Source of the DNA: Zhihengliuella salsuginis
GTDB lineage: Bacteria; Actinomycetota; Actinomycetes; Actinomycetales; Micrococcaceae
NCBI RefSeq assembly: GCF_014651715.1
Contig: NZ_BMXK01000011.1
Span: 1 to 64,000, forward strand
Direction: 5' to 3'
Length of the DNA stretch: 64,000 nt
This document shows positions 10,173 through 19,949 of the stretch, piece after piece. The position numbers and the translations under genes are program-made. Within the stretch, counting starts at the first letter, position 1, and each line of letters opens with the position of its first letter. The notes beneath the pieces are model-generated. The model was not told the DNA's origin. It searched no databases and saw only the letters and a program-made list of their open reading frames with translations.

Positions 10173-11834
10173 CTACGGGGCCCGAGGCGGGCCCTCCCCG
10201 ACTCCCGGCAGGCTGCCGGTATGCCGGGCGGAGAGGATCCGCAGGGCCAGATGCGTCTCGAGCCGGCGCGGGGACCTGTCCCAGTCCCCGCCCAGGAGCC
10301 GGCCCGTGCGCTCCAACCGCTGCCGCACGGTGTTCCGGTGGATGTGGAGGAGCTCGGCCGTCCGGGCGACGCTTCCATCCGTCTCGAGATACATCCATGC
10401 GGTGCGCAGGAGATCCGTTCCGTGCTCCCGGTCGTAGCCGATGAGCGGATCGATGGCGGCCGTCAGAGGGTGGGGCAGACGGCCGTTCTGGTCGAGGTCG
10501 AGCAGCGCTCCGACGAATCCGACGTCGTCACCCGTGAGGACCCCGTCCCGGCCCAGATCGACGAGGGTTGTCAGGGCGAGTTCGGCTGTCCGGTGGGCAT
10601 CGGGAAGAGCCGCGACCTCGTCCACGGGGCCGACGGCGCCCGCCTGCCAGCGCCATCGCCGGTTCCCGAAGACGTCCTCCACGTGCGCCTGCCAGTGCTC
10701 TTCTGATGTCACCAGGCAGAGGTGCTGCTGGTGGTCGACGACGACGCCGCGGGTCCGCGATGCCCGCAGCGCTTGAAGGCACTGGCGCGGATCCGCCTGG
10801 GGCGCCGCGATCGCGACGACGAACAGCGGACCGGACGGGTCGAGCCCCCACCGGCGCATCTTCCGCGCAACCCTCCCCTGGGGCTGGATGCGATGCGAGA
10901 GAAGGTCGTCCATCAGTTCCGACTGCTGTCGGAGATCCGCGTCCTCAGCGGCCCGCGAGAAGAGGAGGGCCAAGGCGGCGTGGACGGCGACGCGTTCGAG
11001 CAGCTCCAGTTCGCGGTCGCCCAACGGCCGTCCCGAGCGGATGGCGCCGAGCTCCTCCGTGCCCGCGCGGACGCGGACGGTCCCGTCCTCTTCCGCCACG
11101 GCGGGGTGGGCTCCGTCGGACTCCTCGAAGAACAGGTCGGAGTCGAGGGCCTCCCGCCCCACGTCGAGGACTCGGGCCAGATCCGGAGACGACATGATGG
11201 ATTCCATCAACCGCCGGTCCAGATCGCGCACAGCGGACATGTGCTCCAGTTCAGCATTCGTCCGCCGCTGCTGGAGCTCGAGGTCGCGGGTCAGCGCCTC
11301 CGTCGCCTCGAATCGCAGGGAGTTGTCCAGCGCGACGGCGGCGTGGGTGCCGATGGAATCGACGAGGTCGATCTCGTCGGCGGTGAAGCGCCGCGCGTGC
11401 CGCTCCGCGACGATCAGCGCCCCGATCACATGCCCGTGGACGGTCAGCGGGACCCCCATGATGGCCTGGACGCCTTCGGCGCGCACGATCTCGTCGACGT
11501 GCGGCACGTGGCTCAGGGCCGCGTCGGACAGATAGTCCGACGTTTGATAGGGCGCCAGCCCGGTGGCTATCTGCCCGAGAACACCCGTGCCCAGAGGCAT
11601 CCTGAGCGTGCGGTAGGCGGCGGTGGACACCCCGTCGGTCTGCCGGATCGACGTCTCCTGCCGCTCGGCGTCGTTGATGCTGACGTACGTCATGTCGACA
11701 CCCATGATCGTGCGGGTCCGTCTGACGATCGCCTGGAGGACGTCCTCGACATCCTGCAGTGCCGTGAAGTCGGCCGCGGTGTCCAACAGGACGCGCAGGA
11801 GATCGCCCCGCGTCCGGCCATCGATGTGGTTCAT
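10173..11834 (-). CDS. GAF and PucR/CdaR-type HTH transcriptional regulator
   Basis: 553 residues from the ATG at 11834. The N-terminal half is a GAF sensor domain (about 15-175, with GVLGQIATG and IMGVPLTVHGHVIGALIVAE). A helical linker and a central region typical of CdaR/PucR proteins follow. The C-terminal HTH_30 domain (TDLLRTAWMYLETDGSVARTAELLHIHRNTVRQRLERTGRLLG) binds DNA. It is divergent from the alcohol dehydrogenase gene with about 90 bp between starts, so it probably controls that gene and the permease after it. Proteins of this build often govern alcohol, diol or aromatic catabolism; the effector here is not known. Confidence 0.85.
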   Translation of the reverse strand: MNHIDGRTRGDLLRVLLDTAADFTALQDVEDVLQAIVRRTRTIMGVDMTYVSINDAERQETSIRQTDGVSTAAYRTLRMPLGTGVLGQIATGLAPYQTSDYLSDAALSHVPHVDEIVRAEGVQAIMGVPLTVHGHVIGALIVAERHARRFTADEIDLVDSIGTHAAVALDNSLRFEATEALTRDLELQQRRTNAELEHMSAVRDLDRRLMESIMSSPDLARVLDVGREALDSDLFFEESDGAHPAVAEEDGTVRVRAGTEELGAIRSGRPLGDRELELLERVAVHAALALLFSRAAEDADLRQQSELMDDLLSHRIQPQGRVARKMRRWGLDPSGPLFVVAIAAPQADPRQCLQALRASRTRGVVVDHQQHLCLVTSEEHWQAHVEDVFGNRRWRWQAGAVGPVDEVAALPDAHRTAELALTTLVDLGRDGVLTGDDVGFVGALLDLDQNGRLPHPLTAAIDPLIGYDREHGTDLLRTAWMYLETDGSVARTAELLHIHRNTVRQRLERTGRLLGGDWDRSPRRLETHLALRILSARHTGSLPGVGEGPPRAP

Positions 11835-11923
11835 GCACACCAGATTGGCACCATCATGTGCGCGAGTCCATAGTGGCGTGAATCACCGCCTCAATAGCAT
11901 GGGAGCGACATGAGGAGGACGAC

Positions 11924-13030
11924 GTGCTGATCACTGGCGCAATTCTGGAAGAAATCGGGCGGCAGCGCCCCTACGCGGCGACTGAGCCGCTGCGCATCGC
12001 GGAAGTGGAACTCGCCCCTCCGGGGCCCGGCGAGCTGCTGGTGCGGATCGAGGCGGCGGGTGTATGCCACTCCGATCTGTCGGTCGTGAACGGCAGCCGG
12101 GTCCGCCCGACCCCCATGCTCCTGGGCCACGAGGCAGCGGGACGCGTCATCGAGGCCGGGGCCGGCGTCCAGGGCATCGACCCGGGCGACCGCGTGGTCA
12201 TGGCCTTCCTGCCCCGCTGCGGCGAGTGCCCGGCGTGCGCGACCGACGGCAGGCTCCCCTGCGAACGGGGTGCGGCTGCCAACGAGGCCGGGACCCTGCT
12301 GAGCGGGGCCCGCCGGCTCGCGTCCGACGGGGAGGAGATCCACCACCACCTCGGCGTCTCGGCCTTCGCGACCCACGCGGTGGTGCACAGCGCCTCGGCC
12401 GTCCGCGTGGACGACGACGTCCCGCCGGAGGTGGCCGCCGTCCTGGGGTGCGCCGTCCTGACTGGAGGCGGCGCGATGATCAACGCCATCGCCGCATCAC
12501 CGGGTGAGAGCGTCATGGTCGTCGGGCTCGGCGGAGTCGGCATGGCGGCCCTGCTGGTCGCCATCGGTCAGGGAAGCGGCGACGTCATCGCCGTCGACAC
12601 CCTCCCCGAGAAGCTGGACCTGGCGCGCCAGTGGGGGGCGCACGAGACGTGGACGCCCGCCGAGGTCGCCGAGCGGGGGATCACCGCCGACCACGTCCTC
12701 GAGTGCGCCGGGCATCCCCGCGCGTTCGAGACCGCGTTCGATGCGACCCGCCCCGGCGGGCGCACCGTCACGGTGGGTCTTCCGGACCCCGCGGCCCGCA
12801 GCACGATCTCGCCCCTGACGCTCACCGCCCAGGCCCGCACCGTGATCGGCAGCTACCTCGGCTCCGCCGTCCCCTCCCGCGACATCCCCCGCTTCGCGCA
12901 GTGGTGGCGCGAGGGACGCCTGCCGGTGGAGAAGCTGATCAGCCGCAGAATCGGCCTGGACGACCTCAACACCGCCCTCGACGACCTCGCGGACGGGCGC
13001 TCGGTGCGCCAGGTCGTCCTGTTCGACTGA
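11924..13030 (+). CDS. Zinc-dependent alcohol dehydrogenase
   Basis: 368 residues, GTG start with a strong GAGGAGGAC ribosome binding site. A medium-chain dehydrogenase: catalytic zinc ligands in AGVCHSDLS (Cys 46) and LLGHEAAGRV (His-Glu); a structural-zinc loop of the GECPACATDGRLPCERG type that is shorter than usual; NAD-binding VVGLGGVGMAALL. It resembles class III-like and aryl/benzyl alcohol dehydrogenases. The permease follows after 88 bp and the GAF regulator is divergent, forming a small uptake-and-oxidation unit whose substrate is unknown. The structural zinc site should be checked, since one of the four expected cysteines seems displaced. Confidence 0.85.
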   Translation: MLITGAILEEIGRQRPYAATEPLRIAEVELAPPGPGELLVRIEAAGVCHSDLSVVNGSRVRPTPMLLGHEAAGRVIEAGAGVQGIDPGDRVVMAFLPRCGECPACATDGRLPCERGAAANEAGTLLSGARRLASDGEEIHHHLGVSAFATHAVVHSASAVRVDDDVPPEVAAVLGCAVLTGGGAMINAIAASPGESVMVVGLGGVGMAALLVAIGQGSGDVIAVDTLPEKLDLARQWGAHETWTPAEVAERGITADHVLECAGHPRAFETAFDATRPGGRTVTVGLPDPAARSTISPLTLTAQARTVIGSYLGSAVPSRDIPRFAQWWREGRLPVEKLISRRIGLDDLNTALDDLADGRSVRQVVLFD

Positions 13031-13118
13031 CTCCCCCGCCCGCAACGCCGTCATTCGCAACCCCACCACCCGCTCGGGCGCCGCCGTCGTCGCCCCGACC
13101 ACGAGGAGAACCAAGACC

Positions 13119-14528
13119 ATGCCGAAGTCAGAGCACATACCGGAGGCGAGATCGCCCCACTGGAAGGCGGGCCCCTTCGCGGTCCGGCTGCCGTTCGTGC
13201 ACTACCGATTCGAGTGGCAGGACTACACCCAGGGCCTGCTCATGTGCGCGGTGGACCTCGCCGCGATCCCCCTGCTGCAGGAGCTCCTGGGCATGCCGTT
13301 CGAGGCGGCGCTGGCGATCGTCGCGCTCAACGGCCTCCTCTACCTGCTGCACCACCTGCTCGGCGACCCGGTGGTCCCGGGGTGGATCACGCCGGCGATC
13401 CCGCTGCTGATGCTCTACATCCAGGCCTTCCCCGAGGACCAGCGGGTCCACGCGCTCATCGCGTTCCAACTCCTGCTCGGCGTCTTCTCGATCGTCCTGG
13501 GCGTGACCGGGCTGGCGCAGCAGATCGTGCGCTACATCCCCAATGCGCTGCGGGCCGGCATCGTCGTCGGCGCCGGATTCGCCGCCGTGCAGAGCATCTT
13601 TGCCGAAGGCGGCCGCTTCGAGCTCTACCCGTGGAGCATCTCGGTCGCCGTCGGGCTGGCCTTCCTCCTGCTCTACTCCAAGCAGTTCCAGCGCCTGCAG
13701 ACGAAGAACCGTGTGGCCGCGTTCGTCGGCAACCTCGGCATCCTCCCGTGCATCCTCGCGGCCGTGATCGTCGCCCCGCTGGCCGGCGAGGCCGAATGGC
13801 CGACGATCGAGGGCGGGTTCAGCTCCCCCGACTTCGCGACCATGTTCTCCGAATACACGGTCTTCGGCGTCGGGCTCCCGCCGCTCATGATGTTCATTAC
13901 CGCGATCCCCACCGTGCTCGCGGCCTACATCGTGGTGTTCGGCGACATCCTGCAGGCCAAGGTCGTGCTGAAGGAAGCCAGCGACCTGCGCCCCGACGAG
14001 GCGGTCGTCTACAACCCGAACCGAGCCCACCTGATCTTCGGCGGCCGCAACGCGCTCATGAGCATCATCGGGCCCGACACGACGATGTGCGGCCCCCTAT
14101 GGGCCGCCATGCACGTGACCACGAGCGAGCGCTACAAGAAGGGGCCGAAGGCCATGCCGTCGATCTTCGGCGGCGCCGGGTGGTTCCGCTGGGGCACGAA
14201 CACCGGGCTCTGGCTGCTGCCGGTGATCTCGTTCGTCGAGCCCATCCTCGGCGTGGCACTCGCGTTGACGCTGCTCATCCAGGGCTTCGTGAGCATCAAG
14301 GTCGGCATCATGGAGGCGCGCAGCCGCACCGATCTCGGCATCGCCGGCGTGACCGCGGCCGTGCTGGCCACGAACGGGGCCTCGTGGGGCTTCTTCACGG
14401 GAATCCTGCTCTGCCTGCTGATCTACGGCAAGCGCTTCTTCGCCGGCGAGAACGACGGCTTGATCCAGCCCGACGCCGCCCTGCCGGAGAGCCCCTCCAA
14501 GGAGGAGGACCCCCTCGGACGGTCGTGA
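13119..14528 (+). CDS. NCS2/SulP-fold permease
   Basis: 469 residues with about 12-14 hydrophobic segments. The topology and sequences such as GIVVGAGFAAVQSIF and the substrate-region GPDTTMCGPLWAAMH suggest the UraA/SulP fold of nucleobase and anion transporters, but it is distant from the well-known members. The N-terminus (about 30 residues) and C-terminus (about 30 residues) are cytoplasmic and polar. A GAGGAG ribosome binding site precedes the ATG. It follows the alcohol dehydrogenase and probably imports that enzyme's substrate or a precursor. A strong bidirectional terminator lies downstream. Confidence 0.7.
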   Translation: MPKSEHIPEARSPHWKAGPFAVRLPFVHYRFEWQDYTQGLLMCAVDLAAIPLLQELLGMPFEAALAIVALNGLLYLLHHLLGDPVVPGWITPAIPLLMLYIQAFPEDQRVHALIAFQLLLGVFSIVLGVTGLAQQIVRYIPNALRAGIVVGAGFAAVQSIFAEGGRFELYPWSISVAVGLAFLLLYSKQFQRLQTKNRVAAFVGNLGILPCILAAVIVAPLAGEAEWPTIEGGFSSPDFATMFSEYTVFGVGLPPLMMFITAIPTVLAAYIVVFGDILQAKVVLKEASDLRPDEAVVYNPNRAHLIFGGRNALMSIIGPDTTMCGPLWAAMHVTTSERYKKGPKAMPSIFGGAGWFRWGTNTGLWLLPVISFVEPILGVALALTLLIQGFVSIKVGIMEARSRTDLGIAGVTAAVLATNGASWGFFTGILLCLLIYGKRFFAGENDGLIQPDAALPESPSKEEDPLGRS

Positions 14529-14604
14529 TCCGGCCACGGGGGCGCCCGGCCCAGTAGCTCGCAGTGGCGGGTGGGGCACCGGTCGCCGTAGCCCCGGGAC
14601 GGCG

Positions 14605-14641
14605 AAGAGCCGGGGCCGCCAAGCTGGCGGCCCCGGCTCTT
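14605..14641. terminator. Bidirectional hairpin terminator
   Basis: A perfect 16-bp stem (14605-14620 with 14626-14641, starting AAGAGCCGGGG) encloses a 5-nt loop. It sits between the convergent permease and hexulose-phosphate synthase genes and ends in TCTTC or similar pyrimidines on both strands. Confidence 0.8.
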
Positions 14642-14653
14642 CTGCGCATCCGG

Positions 14654-15280
14654 TCAGTTCAGTTCGCTCTTCAGAGCCGCGGCGGCCAGCGCCGGGTCCT
14701 CGGCGCCGTAGATGGCCCCGCCGGCCACGGCGACGGCTGCGCCCGACGCCTTGACGGCCTCAATCGAGTGGATGTTGACGCCGCCGGCGACGGAGAAGCG
14801 GACGTCCGCCGCGCTGCCCGCCTCGAGCAGGGTGGCGAGGCTGAAGCCGGGCTGGGCCTGCTCGTCGAGGCCGGCGTGGAACTCGACGAACTCCGCCCCG
14901 AGCGCGGACACCGTGCGGGCACGGGCCGTCTTGTCGCCGACGCCGATGAGGTCGACGACGACGCCCTTGCCGGCCGCTTCGGCCGCCTGGACCGCTCCGG
15001 AGATCGTCGAGTCGTCCGCGGTGCCGAGGACGGTCACCAGGTCGGCGCCGGCTTCGAAGGCGATCTGCGCCTCGAGGGCGCCGGCGTCAGCGGTCTTGAG
15101 GTCGGCGAAGACGATCTTGTCCGGGTGGGCGTCCTTGATCGCACGGATGACGCCGAGGCCCTCGCTCTTGATGAGCGGGGTGCCGAGCTCGATGATGTCG
15201 ACGTGCGGGGCGACCTTCGCCGCGAGCGCGAGCGCGTCGTCGGTGGTCAGAAGGTCGATGGCTACCTGCAGTTTGGTCAT
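14654..15280 (-). CDS. hxlA: 3-hexulose-6-phosphate synthase
   Basis: 208 residues, normal for the family; ATG at 15280 with AGGA upstream. It condenses formaldehyde with ribulose 5-phosphate, the first step of the ribulose monophosphate pathway. The orotidine-phosphate-decarboxylase-like barrel shows QVAIDLLTTDDAL at the N-terminus, the active-site DLKTAD and the phosphate-binding VAGGVN and AVAGGAIYG. It follows hxlB by about 40 bp. In a non-methylotroph the pair serves to detoxify formaldehyde and may also supply ribulose 5-phosphate. Confidence 0.93.
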   Translation of the reverse strand: MTKLQVAIDLLTTDDALALAAKVAPHVDIIELGTPLIKSEGLGVIRAIKDAHPDKIVFADLKTADAGALEAQIAFEAGADLVTVLGTADDSTISGAVQAAEAAGKGVVVDLIGVGDKTARARTVSALGAEFVEFHAGLDEQAQPGFSLATLLEAGSAADVRFSVAGGVNIHSIEAVKASGAAVAVAGGAIYGAEDPALAAAALKSELN

Positions 15281-15321
15281 GTCGGTTCCTAACGTGGGGG
15301 TTTCAGGGATGGGTGGGTGGT

Positions 15322-15891
15322 TCATTCGATATTCGCGTGGCGGGTCCACAGCTCTTCGGCTGCGGAGCCGCTGCGCTGCCACAGCGTGTGGAAGACGGCG
15401 TCGCCGAGGAGCATGACGGCCTGCTCGAAGAGGCTGCCCGAGTACTGCGCCGACACAGTGCCGCCGTGGTCGGTCTTCGCCGCGGCCTCGACGACGATCG
15501 CGCGGGCCGCCGCACGCCCCACCGGGGAGTCGGCCGCCGTCGTGATCGCGACGACGTCGGCGCCCTGCCCGGCTGCGACGGACGCGGCGCGGACCACGGA
15601 GCCGGTGGTCCCCGACCCCGAGGCGACGACGAGGACGTCGCCCGCGCCGATCGCGGGGGCGGTGGCGTCCCCGACGACGTGCACGGCGAGGCCGAGATGC
15701 ATGAGGCGCATGGCCAGGGAACGCAGGGCGATCCCGGAGCGCCCCTGCCCGAACAGGAAGACCCGGCGACCGCCCTCGATCAGGTCGGCTGCGGCGGCGA
15801 CCGACTCCGGGTCGACCGAACGGACAGCGCCCACCACCTCGGAGAGGACGAGGTCGAGTCCGGCTTGTTCGGCGGTTCCAACGGTCTGCAT
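15322..15891 (-). CDS. hxlB: 6-phospho-3-hexuloisomerase
   Basis: 189 residues from the ATG at 15891, with GGAAGG as ribosome binding site. A SIS-domain sugar isomerase (FLFGQGRSGIALRSLAMRL, VVASGSGTTGSVV, AQYSGSLFEQAVML) that turns hexulose 6-phosphate into fructose 6-phosphate. It is the first gene of the hxlB-hxlA unit and is divergent from the LuxR-type regulator, so the 136-bp gap should contain its control region. A longer frame reading far upstream overlaps the regulator gene and is not credible. Confidence 0.93.
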   Translation of the reverse strand: MQTVGTAEQAGLDLVLSEVVGAVRSVDPESVAAAADLIEGGRRVFLFGQGRSGIALRSLAMRLMHLGLAVHVVGDATAPAIGAGDVLVVASGSGTTGSVVRAASVAAGQGADVVAITTAADSPVGRAAARAIVVEAAAKTDHGGTVSAQYSGSLFEQAVMLLGDAVFHTLWQRSGSAAEELWTRHANIE

Positions 15892-15955
15892 GGGCTTCCT
15901 TCCAACGAGGCGTCGCGGTGTCCACCCATCCCATCGCAGTCGACGCCCGCCGGTA

Positions 15956-15994
15956 CCCACCCGTTGCGCTCGACCCACTACCCGAACGGGTGGG
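15956..15994. promoter_or_regulatory. Inverted repeat in the hxlB-regulator gap
   Basis: CCCACCCGTT (15956-15965) is repeated inverted as AACGGGTGGG (15985-15994), 19 bp apart. A tighter palindrome, ACCCG-AA-CGGGT (15980-15991), overlaps the right arm. The position between divergent genes makes it a candidate operator for the LuxR-type regulator; it could also form an RNA hairpin. Confidence 0.5.
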
Positions 15995-16027
15995 CGCGGC
16001 CGGCCCGGCGGGCCATACTGTTGGACC

Positions 16028-17335
16028 ATGAGTTCGATCCGCGACCACCACCTGCTCGACGACGACGCACCCCTGCGTGCGGGGGACGCCGGCGACCCGG
16101 CGCAGATGCGGCTGGCCTCCGCGATCGCGCGGATCGTCGAGGCGCCCCTGGCGGAGATCGCCACGGCGCTGAGCGGCGCACTCGCCGCGAGTCTCCCGCA
16201 CCGGGCCCTCGTCATCCTCACGGAGGACTGCACGGGACGGCCCCAGAAGAAGGCCGGCGACCCGGAGATCACCGAGAAGGTGACCGTCCTGGAGATGGAC
16301 GCGATCCGACGCCGGCTCCGCGCCGGGGAGGACATCGCCACCGCCCCGCTCGCGGGCCGGGAGCGCGACGTGCGGGCCTGGGAGGCGGCCACGGGCGCGG
16401 TGCTGGCGCTCTTCGGGGCGGGGCCGGCCGGCGAGCGCCCGGCCGACGAGCTGGTCCGGGCCCTCTGGGAGATCACGGCCACGACCATCAGACGCCAGGT
16501 GGCCGGGGCCTCCCCCGCCGACCTGGTCGATGCGAACGCGGTGTCATCCGAACGCGTCCGCGTCACCACGGAGCTGACCGAGCGCCACGCGACCGATCTC
16601 GAGTCCCTGCTCGCTGTCCTGCGCAGCCGCGACCTGGACGATCACCGCACGCGGGCCGCGGCCACGGACCTGGCCTCCGCCGCGCTGGTCCGCACGCGCA
16701 CCGCCAGCGACGTCATGATGGCACTTTCTGAGGAACCCGTGGTCAGCGCCTTCTCGCGCCTGCGCACGGACCTGCGACCGCTGACGCAGTACGGACGCTT
16801 GGATGTCCAGTTCATCGAGCCGCCCGCGGACGGCCGGGCGCTGCCCGGGGAGATCGCCTACGCGGCGCGGTCCATCGTCCGCAGCGCCGTGCTGGCCATG
16901 AACGAGCAGGAGGACATCTCCCGGGTGCGCGTCCAGTGGGACTGCGACGGGAAGAACCTGCTGATCAACATCCGCGACGACGGCCCCGGCGCGTTCGATT
17001 CCGGCACCCCCGGCCTGCACCAGGCGCAGGCCAACGTGGCGGCGCTCGGCGGCGAGGTGTCCGTGAAGCGGGTGGCCGCCTGGGGCACGGAACTGGACGT
17101 CAGGCTGCCGATCGACGCGTCGCGGACCGAGGCGGTCGATGAGTGGGACCTCGCCCCGCGTGAGCGCGAAGTCCTGCGCCTGGTGGTGCACGGGAAGAAG
17201 AACCGCCAGATCGCCCAGGAACTGTTCATCAGCGAGAACACGGTCAAGTTCCACCTCACGCAGATCTACCGCAAGCTCGGCGTCGGATCGCGATCGGCTG
17301 CGGCCGCCGTCGCGGCCGCCAGCGGACTGGCTTAG
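16028..17335 (+). CDS. Histidine-kinase-like LuxR family regulator
   Basis: 435 residues. The N-terminal half resembles a sensor region followed by a degenerate HisKA_3-like helix pair (ERVRVTTELTERHATDLESLL, about residues 178-198). A GHKL-type ATPase domain follows, with IRDDGPGAFDSG around residues 317-328, and then a C-terminal NarL/LuxR HTH (LAPREREVLRLVV through FHLTQIYRKLGV). Sensor, kinase-like and DNA-binding parts are thus in one chain. It is divergent from hxlB-hxlA and probably regulates formaldehyde fixation. The ATG lies 6-8 bp after CATACT/TACTGT with no ribosome binding site, suggesting a leaderless message. Confidence 0.8.
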   Translation: MSSIRDHHLLDDDAPLRAGDAGDPAQMRLASAIARIVEAPLAEIATALSGALAASLPHRALVILTEDCTGRPQKKAGDPEITEKVTVLEMDAIRRRLRAGEDIATAPLAGRERDVRAWEAATGAVLALFGAGPAGERPADELVRALWEITATTIRRQVAGASPADLVDANAVSSERVRVTTELTERHATDLESLLAVLRSRDLDDHRTRAAATDLASAALVRTRTASDVMMALSEEPVVSAFSRLRTDLRPLTQYGRLDVQFIEPPADGRALPGEIAYAARSIVRSAVLAMNEQEDISRVRVQWDCDGKNLLINIRDDGPGAFDSGTPGLHQAQANVAALGGEVSVKRVAAWGTELDVRLPIDASRTEAVDEWDLAPREREVLRLVVHGKKNRQIAQELFISENTVKFHLTQIYRKLGVGSRSAAAAVAAASGLA

Positions 17336-17382
17336 GCGACGGCCGGCGTCGTCCATGCGCCGGTGATCCACGCCACGAAATA

Positions 17383-17407
17383 TTGCACCAACGGTTGCAT
17401 GGTGCAA
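17383..17407. promoter_or_regulatory. TetR operator, copy 1
   Basis: Perfect inverted repeat TTGCACCA-N9-TGGTGCAA. Its left arm contains a -35-like TTGCAC, 17 bp from AAAGAT at 17406-17411, which in turn lies 7 bp before the tetR ATG. It shares the pattern TGCACYA-N9-TRGTGCA with copy 2. Confidence 0.75.
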
Positions 17408-17418
17408 AGATGCACTAC

Positions 17419-19693
<2,275 letters not shown>

Positions 19694-19747
19694 GCGGGAA
19701 GTCCGCCGCCCTCTCGCGGCGCGTGGACGCGGGCTGACCGATCCTCA

Positions 19748-19776
19748 TTGTCCTCGGCACAGGACAACGGGATAGT
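19748..19776 (+). promoter_or_regulatory. Promoter with inverted repeat upstream of the BCCT gene
   Basis: -35 TTGTCC (19748-19753), 17-bp spacer, -10 GATAGT (19771-19776). A perfect inverted repeat TTGTCCT-N6-AGGACAA (19748-19767) covers the -35 box and spacer, where a bound repressor would block polymerase. The predicted leader to the transporter start is about 165 nt. No gene is seen in the rest of 19694-19949. Confidence 0.55.
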
Positions 19777-19949
19777 GTTGCTACCTTCATCCGTCGTGTC
19801 CACCACGCCGAGGCAACCGAGGCAAGCCCCATCGTCCACAGGGACGGGCGCTGCCTCGACGAGGATCCCACGCAGCTCTAGGTCCACTCGGACGCACCGT
19901 CACCCGCAGCAAGATACTGGAGTACCCCCTGGCCCACGAGACAACCCCG

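Noticed and set aside
14654-16201. Fusion of hexulose-phosphate synthase with a long N-terminal extension
   Set aside because: The extension is the out-of-frame reading of hxlB and part of the divergent regulator. The ATG at 15280 has AGGA and matches the family start.
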